A stretch of 64,000 nucleotides of DNA from Lysobacter sp. Lineage in GTDB: Bacteria; Pseudomonadota; Gammaproteobacteria; Xanthomonadales; Xanthomonadaceae. Each line of letters opens with the position of its first letter. Position 1 is the first letter of the stretch. Location: the NCBI GenBank assembly GCA_030151365.1, contig JASLDW010000092.1, positions 1-64,000 of the forward strand, read 5' to 3'. A model generated the notes under the pieces. The model made no database searches and was not told the origin of the DNA. It saw nothing but the letters and a program-made list of their open reading frames with translations. Below, one piece after another: positions 25,476-35,030 of this stretch. The translations under genes were made by a program, and so were the position numbers.

Positions 25476-25955
25476 TCAGGGCCACCAGAAAGCCAGGACT
25501 TCCGCCACCCCGGGTTCGATCGCGGCGTCATCGGGCAGGCGCAAGACCACGGTGCTGCCCGGTGGCATGCCGCGCGCTTCGCCACTGCGTCCTTCCGACA
25601 GGAACGCCGCGAGCTGTTCCAGCGCCGGGTTGTGTCCCACCAGCCATAAGGCGTGGGCATCGCGGGCGCCCTCGATCAACCCGATCAGGGTGCCGACGCC
25701 GGCTTCATAGATCGCAGCTTCCTCGCGCACCGGCAGGTCGCCGGTCGCCTTCATCACGTCCTGCAGCGTTTCCCGGGTGCGTCGCGCCGGCGAACACAAC
25801 ACCAGGTCCGGCGCCTGCGCGTGTTCCTTCAACCAGACGCCGGCTTCCGTCGCTTCCTTGCGGCCGATCGCCGACAGCACGCGGTCCATGTCGGACTGCC
25901 CGGGCCCGTGCGGCTCGGCGTGCGCGTGGCGGATCAGCACCAGTTCTTTGGGCAT
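25476..25955 (-). CDS. sixA: phosphohistidine phosphatase SixA
   Basis: 159 residues, a minimal histidine-phosphatase domain. N-terminal RHG-type motif LIRHAHAE (R9, H10), LVLCSPARRTRETL for the second Arg, and LWLVGHNPALEQLA with the second catalytic His. SixA removes phosphate from phosphohistidine proteins such as phosphorelay HPt domains or NPr. The start is the MPKELVLIRH Met; an upstream in-frame Met at 26015 would add an unconserved extension. No clear ribosome site. Confidence 0.88.
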   Translation of the reverse strand: MPKELVLIRHAHAEPHGPGQSDMDRVLSAIGRKEATEAGVWLKEHAQAPDLVLCSPARRTRETLQDVMKATGDLPVREEAAIYEAGVGTLIGLIEGARDAHALWLVGHNPALEQLAAFLSEGRSGEARGMPPGSTVVLRLPDDAAIEPGVAEVLAFWWP

Positions 25956-26030
25956 GGGGGGTGTCCGTGGTTCCAGAGAAGACAGGTTATCGGTCAGGAT
26001 GCAAGCCGGCGTCAAGGCCGTATCGATACA

Positions 26031-28328
26031 TCAACGTGGAACCAGCGTCACACGGTCGAGCACCCACATCGTCGGGCGGGTATCGCCAGTGAAGCGGATG
26101 CACAGGTCGGTGCCGGTTGGCGCGTCATGCAGTGGCGCGCGCAGGGTGATGAACCCGTCGGCATCCGGTTGCGCGGGCAACGGCACCGTCGCCAACGCCT
26201 GTCCATCGCAACCGGCACGCAGCTCGAGTTCGCCATGCGCGGTCTGCGCCGGCTTGAACACGCGGCTGGATTCGTCATGCGCCAACTGGAAGAAATAGGG
26301 AATGCGCCCGGCGTGCACTCGCACCTCGGCGATGCCGGCCAGCGGCGCGCGCTTCCACGTCCAGCACGGGTCGAAGATGTCGACATTGAAGACGGCACGA
26401 TCGCCGTTGCGCGGGCCATCGTCTTCCAGGCGCAACACCAGCTTGCGGGTGCAAGTCGCCAGCTCCTCGTCGCTGCGGGTCAGCAGGGACGCAGCCGTGA
26501 ACGTGCGCATCACCGCCGCACCCAACGGCTTGCCGCCGAAGAATGCCTGCGCGCTCACCGTCGCCGGCAATGGCAAGTCCAATGGCGCGTAATACGCCGG
26601 TGACGTCGACGTCGGTGCGCTGCCGTCGGTGGTGTAGCGCAGGGTATAGCCCAACGGTTCGCGCAAGGCCACCTGCACGCCGCCATCCTGCGCCCCGGCC
26701 GTCGTCATGATCGGCTGGAACGGCGTCGCCGCATAGACGATGCCCAGTGCGCGCCAGCGCGGCAACATCGCCGGCAACCGCTGCAGGAAGCCGGCGTAAT
26801 CGCGCTCGGATTTCGGCGACCACCCCACTTCGGCCAGCGCGGCAATGCGCGGGAAGGCCGCGTGCTGCACGCGGGCGAAGGTGCGCATGTGCTCGGTCCA
26901 GACATTGGCCTGCACCCCGAGGATGTGCGTCGCCTGTTGCGCGTCCAGCGCCTTCGGCACGGGCTCGAAGTCGTAGACCTGTTTCAACGAAATGAGGGAA
27001 GGCCGTCCCGGCGGTTCGTCGGGCGAATCGGTCTGTTGATAGTCGAGGTAGAGATCGCTCGAAGGCGCCATCACCACGTCGTGCCCCTGTCTGGCGGCAT
27101 CGATGCCGCCTTCGGCGCCGCGCCAGCTCATCACCGTTGCCGATGGCGGCAATTTCCCGGCGAGGATTTCATCCCAGCCGATCACGCGCCGGCCATGCGC
27201 GGAGAGATAACGCTCGAGCCGCGCGATCATCCACGCCTGCAGACCTTCCTCGCCGTTGACGCCGAGTTCGCGGATGCGCGCCTGCATCTTCGGCGATGCC
27301 TTCCACTGGTCCTTGACCGCTTCGTCGCCGCCGATGTGCACGTAACGACCGGGGAACAGTTTCGCCACCTGCCCCATCACGTCTTCGAGGAAACGCATCG
27401 TCGCTTCGTCGGCATTGAACAGGTTGATGTTGACGCCCCATTCGCTGGACACCGCGACCGGCTGGCCGGACACGCCCAGTTGGGGATAGGCAGCGATCGC
27501 CGCGGTGGCGTGGCCGGGGATATCGACTTCCGGCACCACGTCGATATGGCGCGCGGCGGCGTAGGCCACGATGTCGCGGATCTGCGCTTCGCTGTAGAAA
27601 CCGCAATAGGGCATCGCCTTGCCGGTCGCGGCATCGATGCCGCCATCGCCGGAAGGAATGCGGCAACTGCCGACCGTCGTCAGCTTCGGCCAACCCGGCA
27701 CCGGGAAACGCCAACCCTGGTCATCGGTCAGGTGCCAGTGGAAAACGTCGAGCTTGAGTTGCGCCATCGCATCGAGCAATCGCTTGATGTCGTCGACCGA
27801 CTGGAAATGCCGCGCCGAATCCAGCATGAAGCCGCGCCAGCCGAAGCGCGGCGCGTCTTCGACATGGAGTGCGGGCAGGCGCACGCTGGCGGCGTTTTCT
27901 CCGGAGGTCAGCAGCTGGCTCAGCGTGACCGCGCCGTAGTACAGGCCTTTCCCGTCTCCGGCACGCACGCGGACGCCATGGGCATCCACGTCGATGGCGT
28001 AGGCAGCGGGCGATGGCCATGCCCGCGCCGCATCGATGGCGAAGGCGATGCCGTCCTGCGCCTTGTCGTGGAGCGGCTGTCGCTGCAGCGACACGGAAGG
28101 CGGCAACATCGCCGCGAATTGTGCCGCCACCGTGCGGGCGGCGGCGCCATCGGCATGGATGCGGGTGTTGCCGTCGATCATGAAACTTCCCGGCTTCTGC
28201 ACCATGTACGCCGGCTGCGGCAGCAGCTTCGGCGTGACGATGCCGGCATCGTCGGCCCAAGCGGCTGGCGTGGAGAACAGACCCAGGCAGGAAACGACGG
28301 CGAGCGGGACGACGATGCGTGGTTTCAT
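26031..28328 (-). CDS. beta-N-acetylhexosaminidase (GH20), exported
   Basis: 765 residues from ATG 28328, which has AAGGA 8 bases upstream. Signal peptide 1-25 (TPAAWA). A GH20b-like N-domain (about 30-155) is followed by the GH20 barrel: HWHLTDDQGWRFPV (197-210), EVDIPGHATAAI (267-278) and the catalytic pair in HIGGDEAV (D335, E336). C-terminal parts resemble the CHB_HEX_C domain (YTLRYTTDGSAPTSTSPAYY) and a further beta-rich domain of about 130 residues. It releases GlcNAc from chitin oligosaccharides in the periplasm or outside. Downstream of the TonB receptor but separated from it by a strong terminator. Confidence 0.95.
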   Translation of the reverse strand: MKPRIVVPLAVVSCLGLFSTPAAWADDAGIVTPKLLPQPAYMVQKPGSFMIDGNTRIHADGAAARTVAAQFAAMLPPSVSLQRQPLHDKAQDGIAFAIDAARAWPSPAAYAIDVDAHGVRVRAGDGKGLYYGAVTLSQLLTSGENAASVRLPALHVEDAPRFGWRGFMLDSARHFQSVDDIKRLLDAMAQLKLDVFHWHLTDDQGWRFPVPGWPKLTTVGSCRIPSGDGGIDAATGKAMPYCGFYSEAQIRDIVAYAAARHIDVVPEVDIPGHATAAIAAYPQLGVSGQPVAVSSEWGVNINLFNADEATMRFLEDVMGQVAKLFPGRYVHIGGDEAVKDQWKASPKMQARIRELGVNGEEGLQAWMIARLERYLSAHGRRVIGWDEILAGKLPPSATVMSWRGAEGGIDAARQGHDVVMAPSSDLYLDYQQTDSPDEPPGRPSLISLKQVYDFEPVPKALDAQQATHILGVQANVWTEHMRTFARVQHAAFPRIAALAEVGWSPKSERDYAGFLQRLPAMLPRWRALGIVYAATPFQPIMTTAGAQDGGVQVALREPLGYTLRYTTDGSAPTSTSPAYYAPLDLPLPATVSAQAFFGGKPLGAAVMRTFTAASLLTRSDEELATCTRKLVLRLEDDGPRNGDRAVFNVDIFDPCWTWKRAPLAGIAEVRVHAGRIPYFFQLAHDESSRVFKPAQTAHGELELRAGCDGQALATVPLPAQPDADGFITLRAPLHDAPTGTDLCIRFTGDTRPTMWVLDRVTLVPR

Positions 28329-28368
28329 CTCGGATTCCTTGTTCGGCATGGCGATTCTCTCACCACCG

Positions 28369-28395
28369 AAAAAAACGGGGCCCGGAAGGGCCCCG
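28369..28395 (-). terminator. rho-independent terminator after the TonB receptor gene
   Basis: On the minus strand, the stem CGGGGCCC / GGGCCCCG with loop TTCC is followed by seven T residues. It lies 33 bases past the receptor stop and 40 bases before the hexosaminidase ATG. The hexosaminidase gene therefore needs read-through or its own promoter. Confidence 0.9.
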
Positions 28396-28427
28396 AGGGG
28401 TCACATCAATGGAATGGTTCGCAACGA

Positions 28428-31145
28428 TCAGAACTTGAAATGCAGGTTCAGGTAGTACTGGCGGCCGTTGCTGTAGAACGCAGTCGGGATGCTCGCGCTC
28501 TGGTAGTACTTGATCACCGGGTCGTTGAGGTTCAGCGCATCCAGGCTGATGCTCAGCCACTGGGTGGCCTTGTAGCTCAGCGAGGCCGACAGCGTGCCGA
28601 AGCTGTCCTGGTAGTACGGGTTGGCGGCCTTAAGCCCGATCAGGAACGAGGAACGGCGGGTATAGCTGACGCGCGCACCGAAGGTGTCTTTCTCGAAGTA
28701 TGCACCGATGTTGTAGGTGTTCTTCGATGTGCCGAGCAGGTTGTGGCTGCCGTCGGTCCAGGTATGCGATGAAGAACCATCGGCATAGGTGTAGTTGGCG
28801 TTGATGCCGAAGTTCTTGCCGATCGGCTGTTCGTACACCAGTTCCACGCCCTTGACCTTGGCGTTGGCATTGATCGGCATCGAGATCTGGTAGGCCTCGA
28901 GTTGGTGCGTGAGCTCGCTGAACAGCATCTGGGTTTGGGTGCCGTAAGCGACATAGTCCTTCATGTCCATCGAATACACGCCGGCCGACAGCAGGCCGCG
29001 CGGCATGAAGTACCACTCGAGGTTGGCATCGAAGTTGGTCGACAGCACGGGTTTCAGCTTCGGGTTGCCGCCGCTGCCGGTCTTGTCGAGATCCGAACCG
29101 GAAGACGCCGCGCCCAGCGCGGAGTAATCCGGCAGGGTCTGCGTCTGCGATCCGGCGAGACGCAGCACCAAGCTATCCGTCAGATCGTACTTGAAGTTGG
29201 CGCTCGGCAGCACGCGGTTGATCTTGTTGTTCTGGTAGACCCGCCTCCACGAACCGAACAGGCTGCTGACGTCGTAATTCACCGCGTCGGCGAAGTAGGT
29301 GTAGATGCCTTGGTTGATGTTGACCGAGCGCAGGCCGAAGTTGCCGTTCCAGTGGGCGCCCTCGAAGTTGGCCTGGACATAGAACGCAGTGTCCTTCTCG
29401 CGGACGGTGAATTCGCCGCCATAGTTGTGGCGGCCGGTCGGGCCATCGTTATTGGACAACCAGGTCGAGTTGTTGATGATCGCGTTCTTCAGCGCGTCCG
29501 GCGTGTAATACCAGAGATTGCGCGGGAAGCTGCCGCCGATGTTGCTGGCGAAACCACCCGGATAGTTGGCGACCGCGGCATTGGAAAGCGCAGCTGCGAT
29601 ATTGCCGGGGCTGGCGCCTTCCGGCGAAGTGGCGCGGCGGGTGTGGTAGGCCATGCGCGCACCGAAGTCGAGCGAGGTGAACGCGCCGGCGTTGAAGTAG
29701 CGGGTGAAATCGAGCGTTGCCCACTTCTCGCGATCGATCGCCTTCACTTGCTGGTTGCCCCAGGTACCGAAATCCGCGGGATTGAGCGGCCTTTCCGGTC
29801 CGGTATAGCCACCGACGTTCCAGTCCACCGGTGCGCTGGTGCCATGGGTCTGCCAGCTGGCACCTCCGCCGATCGCGCTCGTCACTTCGGCGATGAACTG
29901 GCGCGCGGTTTCACCCTGGCCGTAGCTCGAACCCAACTGGAATTTGGCGGAAAGATTTTCCGATGCCTGCCAGTCGCCATCGATGGTGAAGTAACCGCTC
30001 TTGGCGGTGGCTTCACGCGAGATCATGTCGTAGACGGCATACGCGGTATTGCCTTTCCCCGTGTAGTTGGCCTTGGTCAGCACGCCGTTCTGCACCACGT
30101 AGCCAGGATCGGGCGCTTGATTGTTGGCGAAGTTGCCGCCCCACAGCATGTAGTTGCGGTTGTAGTTGTCGGCCTTCATGTTCGACACGAAGGCGTTCAC
30201 GCCCAGGGTGAAGCTGTCGGTGGTCTTGACCTGCATCGAAACCAGACCGCCCTTGCGGTCGCGCACCTGTTCGAACAGGGTCGAACCAAGCAGGCTGGGC
30301 GCCCAGACATCGAGCAAATCGGGATTGGACTGCCCCAACGCATTGATCGATCCATCCGGATTTCGGCCGAGCTTGAAGAAGCCCCCCGGCAGTTCCTGTG
30401 CATCGCGACGCAAATGGCGTTTCTGATCGAAGGCCTGAACCATGAAAGCGAAGTTGCCGGCATTGTTCTTGTAGTTGAACAGGGCCGAAAACTGCGGATC
30501 GTACTTCTTGGCCTGGTCGGAATAGACCGCGCCGATCGACCCTTCGCCGGTGATGCCCTTGCGGAACTGCAGCGGTTTGCGGGTGATGATGTTGACGGTG
30601 CCGGTGGTCCCGCCATCGACCAGCTTGGCCTGCGAGGTCTTGTTCACTTCCACCGAATACACGAGTTCCGACGGCAGCAGGGTGTAGCTGACGCTACGGC
30701 CCATGCTTCCGCCCTGGCTGAGCACGAACCAGTCGGCCGACGCCACTGCATGGCCGTCGATCATCGTCTGGGTCAGGCTCGGTGCAGTACCGCGCAGACT
30801 GACGCGATCGGCTTCGTCGAAGCCGCCTTCATCGGCGCTGGACGAGCTGATGTTGACGCCCGGCAGGCGCTGCAGGGTGTCGGCGACGTTGTGCGCCGGC
30901 AGCTTGCCGACGTCTTCGGCAGTGACGACTTCGATGTGCGACTTGGCGTTGCGCTTGGTATCCAGCGACTTTTCCTGCGAGCCGCGGATGCCGGTGACGA
31001 CGATCGAGTCGAGTTCGTTGGACTTCTGCTGCGCCGACTTCGCCGGTTGCTGTTGCGCCTGCTGTGCATCCTGGGCCATCGCGTTGCCGGCGGCGCCGAG
31101 CGCCGCGAGGATGCTGATCGACAGCAGTGTCTTGTGAAGTTGCAT
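28428..31145 (-). CDS. TonB-dependent receptor, probable GlcNAc/chitooligosaccharide uptake
   Basis: 905 residues. Signal peptide 1-24 (GNAMA), Gln-rich spacer, TonB-box-like LDSIVVTGIRGS (about 46-57), plug domain (HIEVVTAEDVGKLPAHNVAD, LRGTAPSLTQTMIDGH, SVEVNKT), then a 22-strand barrel ending in aromatic LNLHFKF. The GIRGSQEKSL-K-N start is typical of the oar-less carbohydrate receptors of Xanthomonadales and Caulobacter. Good ribosome site (GGAGAA) 5 bases upstream. It starts 13 bases after the sugar-kinase gene, so the two are co-transcribed. The substrate is inferred from the neighbours, not from the protein itself. Confidence 0.92.
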   Translation of the reverse strand: MQLHKTLLSISILAALGAAGNAMAQDAQQAQQQPAKSAQQKSNELDSIVVTGIRGSQEKSLDTKRNAKSHIEVVTAEDVGKLPAHNVADTLQRLPGVNISSSSADEGGFDEADRVSLRGTAPSLTQTMIDGHAVASADWFVLSQGGSMGRSVSYTLLPSELVYSVEVNKTSQAKLVDGGTTGTVNIITRKPLQFRKGITGEGSIGAVYSDQAKKYDPQFSALFNYKNNAGNFAFMVQAFDQKRHLRRDAQELPGGFFKLGRNPDGSINALGQSNPDLLDVWAPSLLGSTLFEQVRDRKGGLVSMQVKTTDSFTLGVNAFVSNMKADNYNRNYMLWGGNFANNQAPDPGYVVQNGVLTKANYTGKGNTAYAVYDMISREATAKSGYFTIDGDWQASENLSAKFQLGSSYGQGETARQFIAEVTSAIGGGASWQTHGTSAPVDWNVGGYTGPERPLNPADFGTWGNQQVKAIDREKWATLDFTRYFNAGAFTSLDFGARMAYHTRRATSPEGASPGNIAAALSNAAVANYPGGFASNIGGSFPRNLWYYTPDALKNAIINNSTWLSNNDGPTGRHNYGGEFTVREKDTAFYVQANFEGAHWNGNFGLRSVNINQGIYTYFADAVNYDVSSLFGSWRRVYQNNKINRVLPSANFKYDLTDSLVLRLAGSQTQTLPDYSALGAASSGSDLDKTGSGGNPKLKPVLSTNFDANLEWYFMPRGLLSAGVYSMDMKDYVAYGTQTQMLFSELTHQLEAYQISMPINANAKVKGVELVYEQPIGKNFGINANYTYADGSSSHTWTDGSHNLLGTSKNTYNIGAYFEKDTFGARVSYTRRSSFLIGLKAANPYYQDSFGTLSASLSYKATQWLSISLDALNLNDPVIKYYQSASIPTAFYSNGRQYYLNLHFKF

Positions 31146-31158
31146 GTTGGTTCTCCGG

Positions 31159-32175
31159 TCAGTTGATGATTGTTTCTTCCGGGTGCTCCCCGAGGTGCTG
31201 CTGGTACCACCTCGCCGCGCCGAGCACGCCGAGTCGTTCGTTTTCGATGAGCCAGACCGGCACGCGTTCGAGCAGGGGCTTCATCGCGCCCTTGGCGACC
31301 AATCGCTGGCGGAAATCGCTGTATTGCAGGAAGTCGACCAGTTGCGGCACCACGCCGCCGGCGACATGCACGCTGCCGGCGCAGGTGATGGCGGCGAGAT
31401 CGCCGATCGCGCTCCCCAGCAAATTGCAGAACGTGACCACGGCATCGAGTGCCTGGAGATCCTCGTCCCGCGCGCCACGCGTCACTTCGGCGGGCGTGGC
31501 ATGGCGCGGGACCACGCCATCGATCGCACAGATCGCGCGATAGAGATTGGCAAGACCGGGGCCGGACACCAGGTGCTCGACCGCGACATGATGATGGTGG
31601 CTGCCGTGCTGCATCCAGCGCAGGATTTCGATCTCGCGCGGCGTCACCGGCGCGAACGCCGGCCAGCCCGCTTCGGTGGGCAGCACCACGTCGCCATGCG
31701 TGGTGGCGATGCAGACCGCCGCACCCAGGCCGGTGCCGGGCCCGACCACCAGCATCGGTCCCGGGACCGCCTTGTCGACACCCGGCGTCAACAGGCGGCG
31801 GTCGCCCGCCCCCAATCGTCCGGCACCGTGCGCGGCGGCGGCGAAGTCGTTGATGATGTGGAGATCGCGCAGGCCGAGTTCGCGGCGCATGTCCGCCAGA
31901 GACACCTGCCACGGCAGGTTGGAATTCACCAACTTGCCTTCCACCATCAACCCGGCGCTGGCGATCGCCATGCGATCGATCCCGTCGTGCCGGCCTGCAA
32001 CGAAGTCGGCGAGGATCGCGGTCAGGCTGGGGAATTCGGCGCAGCTGTACTTGCGATAGGCCTCCACCTCGATGGCATGGTCGCCATCGGCCTGCACCAG
32101 GGCGACGCGCGCGTGGGTCCCGCCGACATCGGCGGCAACGAAACGGCAATGTCGAATCCCCAGACCGCCTTGCAT
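31159..32175 (-). CDS. glucokinase-family sugar kinase (probable GlcNAc kinase)
   Basis: 338 residues, proteobacterial Glk family. ATP-binding phosphate-1 motif VAADVGGTHARVAL (about 13-26), adenosine-side VGPGTGLGAAV, acidic HIINDFAAAAHG and LPTEAGWPAFAP. Enzymes of this type sit in the GlcNAc operons of Xanthomonas and Alteromonadales, where the free GlcNAc imported by NagP must be phosphorylated inside the cell. Specificity for GlcNAc rather than glucose is inferred from context. First gene of the minus-strand operon facing nagP, with an operator 46 bases before its start. Confidence 0.85.
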   Translation of the reverse strand: MQGGLGIRHCRFVAADVGGTHARVALVQADGDHAIEVEAYRKYSCAEFPSLTAILADFVAGRHDGIDRMAIASAGLMVEGKLVNSNLPWQVSLADMRRELGLRDLHIINDFAAAAHGAGRLGAGDRRLLTPGVDKAVPGPMLVVGPGTGLGAAVCIATTHGDVVLPTEAGWPAFAPVTPREIEILRWMQHGSHHHHVAVEHLVSGPGLANLYRAICAIDGVVPRHATPAEVTRGARDEDLQALDAVVTFCNLLGSAIGDLAAITCAGSVHVAGGVVPQLVDFLQYSDFRQRLVAKGAMKPLLERVPVWLIENERLGVLGAARWYQQHLGEHPEETIIN

Positions 32176-32220
32176 GGAAGGCCCCCGGCCTCATGTGACG
32201 GCGCGACATTGACTCTCCGC

Positions 32221-32234
32221 TGACAACGTTGTCA
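32221..32234. promoter_or_regulatory. LacI-family (NagQ-like) operator
   Basis: Perfect 14-base palindrome TGACAACGTTGTCA. It is close to the AATGACA-CG-TGTCATT boxes known for LacI-family regulators of GlcNAc genes in gammaproteobacteria. The LacI gene lies one gene away. Confidence 0.8.
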
Positions 32235-32382
32235 ACAAATCGACGCATTCATCTTTCAGAATAGTGGATTTGACCCATTTAACCGGATTTTTCTGCTGCA
32301 TAGCAGCATGATTTCTTCGATTGCCCGAGCTTTCGCAAGGCAAATCCCGGTGTCGCCCAGCGGCAGTTTCCGCATCGATGAA

Positions 32383-32393
32383 TGACAACGTTG
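32383..32393. promoter_or_regulatory. partial second LacI-type operator before nagP
   Basis: AATGACAACGTTG (the operator proper starts at 32383) repeats the left half and centre of the operator at 32221 but breaks down on the right side (TTGCGCCA instead of TTGTCA). 88 bases before the nagP start. Confidence 0.55.
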
Positions 32394-32470
32394 CGCCACA
32401 TTCTGTCTTGTGCCTCAATCGGGCAGTCCGTCATCCCTGCCCCGGACAGGCGCACCGGAACCCACGCCGC

Positions 32471-33760
32471 ATGTCCACCACCGCCAGCCCTGCCGTCAGC
32501 ACGCGCGGCAATACCGGATCGATCGCCATCGTCGGCGCCCTGTTCTTCATCTTCGGCTTCGTGACCTGGCTCAACGGCCCGCTGATCGCGTTCGCCAAGC
32601 TCGCATTCGACGTCAGCGAAACCCTGGCCTTCCTCATCCCCAGCGCGTTCTACATCTCCTACTTCTGCCTGGCGCTGCCGTCATCGATGATCCTGCGCCG
32701 CACCGGCATGAAGAAAGGCATGGCGCTCGGCCTGTTCCTGATGGCCATCGGCGCACTCGTGTTCGGGCAGTTCACCACCCAACGCGTGTATCCGGGCGCG
32801 GTCGCCGGCGTCTTCATCATCGGCGCGGGCCTCGCCATCCTGCAGACGGCATCGAATCCCTACATCAGCATCCTCGGCCCGATCGAAGGCGCGGCGCAAC
32901 GCATCGCGATCATGGGGATCTGCAACAAGCTGGCCGGCATGCTCGCGCCGTTGGCGATCGGCGCGCTGGTGATGCACGGCATGGGCGATCTCTCGGCCCA
33001 GGTCGCGAGCGCCGATGCCGCCACCAAGGCGCAATTGCTCGATGCCTTCGCCGCGCGCATCCATGGCCCGTACATGATCATGGCCTGCCTGCTGGCGCTG
33101 CTCGCCATCGGCATCCTGTTCTCGCCGTTGCCGGAAATCCGCGCCGAGGAAGTGAACAGCAGCGGCAGCGATGGCCGCACCAGCCTGTTCCAGTACCCGC
33201 ATGTGTGGCTGGGCGCGCTGTGCATCTTCGTCTACGTCGGCGTCGAGGTGATGGCCGGCGACGCCATCGGCACCTATGGCGCCGGCTTCGGACTGCCGCT
33301 CGACGAAACCAAGTTCTTCACCTCGCTCACCCTGGGTGGAATGCTGCTCGGCTATGTCACCGGGCTGATCGCGATCCCGCGCTTCATTTCGCAGCAACGC
33401 TACCTCGCGCTGTCCGCCATCCTTGGCGTCGCATTGACCATCGGTGCCTTCCTGACCAAGGGCTATGTGTCGGTGGGCTTCGTCGCCGCGCTCGGCTTCG
33501 CCAACGCGATGATGTGGCCGGCGATCTTCCCGCTCGGCATCCAGGGCCTGGGCCGCTTCACCGAATACGGATCGGCATTGCTGATCATGGGGATTGCCGG
33601 GGGCGCGGTGATCCCGCAACTGTTCGTGCATCTGAAACAAACGCACGATTTCCAGCTGGTGTTCATGGCACTGATGGTGCCCTGCTATCTCTACATCCTG
33701 TACTTCGGTGTACGTGGCCATGACGCCGGGCGTGCGAAGATGGGCGCTTCGCGTCGTTAA
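32471..33760 (+). CDS. nagP: N-acetylglucosamine permease NagP (MFS)
   Basis: 429 residues with about 12 membrane helices, of the fucose/glucose-galactose permease branch of the MFS. Characteristic stretches are FFIFGFVTWLNGPLIAF, QTASNPYISILGP and the central RIAIMGICNKLAGMLAP. NagP-type permeases of this group import GlcNAc across the inner membrane in organisms without a GlcNAc PTS. The ATG is at MSTTASPA. Followed by the LacI gene after 15 bases. Confidence 0.9.
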   Translation: MSTTASPAVSTRGNTGSIAIVGALFFIFGFVTWLNGPLIAFAKLAFDVSETLAFLIPSAFYISYFCLALPSSMILRRTGMKKGMALGLFLMAIGALVFGQFTTQRVYPGAVAGVFIIGAGLAILQTASNPYISILGPIEGAAQRIAIMGICNKLAGMLAPLAIGALVMHGMGDLSAQVASADAATKAQLLDAFAARIHGPYMIMACLLALLAIGILFSPLPEIRAEEVNSSGSDGRTSLFQYPHVWLGALCIFVYVGVEVMAGDAIGTYGAGFGLPLDETKFFTSLTLGGMLLGYVTGLIAIPRFISQQRYLALSAILGVALTIGAFLTKGYVSVGFVAALGFANAMMWPAIFPLGIQGLGRFTEYGSALLIMGIAGGAVIPQLFVHLKQTHDFQLVFMALMVPCYLYILYFGVRGHDAGRAKMGASRR

Positions 33761-33775
33761 GGGGTCGAATCGTCC

Positions 33776-34816
33776 GTGGCATTGCGCAGATCCACCATCC
33801 GGGATGTCGCGGAACGCGCGCAGGTGTCGTTGAAGACGGTGTCGCGCGTGATCAACAACGAGGCCGGCGTCCAGGCGCGCACCCGCGATCGCGTGCAGGT
33901 CGCCATCGCCGAACTCGACTACCAGCCCGACCCCTCCGCGCGCAGCCTGCGCAGCGCGCAGTCGTACGCGATCGGCCTGATGTACGACAACCCCAATCCG
34001 TACTACGTGATCGCGGTGCAGAACGGCGTGTTGTCGGTCTGCCGCGAGAACGGCTACGGCCTGCAGATCCATCCCTGCGATTCGTCGTCGCCGACGCTCG
34101 CCCAGGAACTGATCGGCATCGCCCAGCGCGCGCGTCTCGCCGGCATCGTGCTGGCGCCGCCGATGTCGGAGCGCCACGAACTGGTGAAGGAACTGGTCGC
34201 CCACGGCATTCCGCTGGTCCGCATCGTCTCCTCCGCCGCCGATCCCCAGGACGGCAGCGCCTGCGTGTTCGTGGATGACCGCGACGCCGCCTACGAGATC
34301 ACCGAATACCTGATCCAGCTCGGGCATACCCGCATCGGTTTCCTGTGGGGCGGCAAGTCGCACGGCTCGTCCTGGGAACGCTACAAGGGTTACGAGGACG
34401 CGCTGCGCGACTACGGCATCGCGCTCGACGAGGCACTGGTGATCGAAGGCGACTATTCCTTCGACGATGGTTTCCGTGGTGCACGCCGCCTGCTGGCGCT
34501 GGCCGATCGTCCGACCGCCGTCTTCGGCAGCAATGACGAAATCGCCGCCGGCGTGCTCGCGGCCGCGCGTTCCAGCGGCATGAACGTGCCCTACGACCTG
34601 TCGATCGCCGGCTTCGAGGACAGCCCGTTCTCCAAGCAGAGCTGGCCGGCGCTCACCACCGCGCGCCAGGCGACCGAAGAGATCGCGCGCCACGCCGCGC
34701 AACGCCTGCTGCAGGAATTGCGCGACGACGCGCCGAAACCGACCTCGTCGAACGAAGGCTTCAGTCCGGAGCTGGTGGTGCGCGGCTCGACCGCGCCGCC
34801 GCGGCCGAAGTCGTAG
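33776..34816 (+). CDS. nagQ: LacI-family regulator (NagQ-like)
   Basis: 346 residues from a GTG. N-terminal helix-turn-helix STIRDVAERAQVSLKTVSRV plus hinge (to about residue 60), then a periplasmic-binding-protein-like effector domain (YAIGLMYDNPNPYY, VFVDDRDAAYEITEYLI, VFGSNDEIAAGVLAAAR). In Xanthomonas the LacI regulator NagQ controls the GlcNAc genes. The operator palindromes before nagP and the kinase gene are its likely targets. Co-transcribed with nagP. Confidence 0.88.
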   Translation: MALRRSTIRDVAERAQVSLKTVSRVINNEAGVQARTRDRVQVAIAELDYQPDPSARSLRSAQSYAIGLMYDNPNPYYVIAVQNGVLSVCRENGYGLQIHPCDSSSPTLAQELIGIAQRARLAGIVLAPPMSERHELVKELVAHGIPLVRIVSSAADPQDGSACVFVDDRDAAYEITEYLIQLGHTRIGFLWGGKSHGSSWERYKGYEDALRDYGIALDEALVIEGDYSFDDGFRGARRLLALADRPTAVFGSNDEIAAGVLAAARSSGMNVPYDLSIAGFEDSPFSKQSWPALTTARQATEEIARHAAQRLLQELRDDAPKPTSSNEGFSPELVVRGSTAPPRPKS

Positions 34817-34828
34817 GGGCGCTCCAAG

Positions 34829-34957
34829 CACGCGCTGTCTCAGCGGATAGCCGGTCCGGCGCGCGGGACGCCGTGAATACTTCCATGTAGGCTCGTGCGC
34901 GTCATCCATGACGCGCAACGCCCGCTTACCGGACCGGCTACCCACTGAGCGCGCGTG
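34829..34957 (-). repeat. palindromic intergenic repeat, copy B
   Basis: About 129 bases. Outer arms CTCAGCGGATAGCCGGTCCGG (about 34839-34859) and CCGGACCGGCTACCCACTGAG pair almost completely. The core in reverse orientation is CGCCGTGAATACTTCCATGTAG, then GCTCGTGC. The stem sequence is unrelated to that of copies A, C and D while the core is shared. The flanking sequence common to A, C and D is missing. Confidence 0.8.
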
Positions 34958-34978
34958 TTGTTGCTTTCCGGAGATTTG

Positions 34979-35009
34979 AAAAGCAACAGCTCGCGGGCTG
35001 TTGCTCTTG
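34979..35009. terminator. probable bidirectional terminator between nagQ and the HAD gene
   Basis: AAAA, stem GCAACAGC / GCTGTTGC with loop TCGCGG, then TCTT. Both strands therefore have a short T-rich tail. It lies between two convergent genes. Upstream GTTGCTTTCC and downstream GAAAGCAACC can pair with the same arms, so alternative hairpins are possible. Confidence 0.6.
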
Positions 35010-35030
35010 ACTCACACCACCTGAAAGCAA

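Larger units (their letters stand above)
32176..32470. promoter_or_regulatory. divergent control region, sugar kinase operon and nagP
   Basis: 295 bases between divergent GlcNAc genes. It holds a perfect LacI-type operator (32221-32234) and a partial copy (32383-32393), one nearer each gene. On the minus strand a perfect -35 TTGACA overlaps the first operator, but the -10 expected 17 bases later (TCAATG) is weak. Confidence 0.6.
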
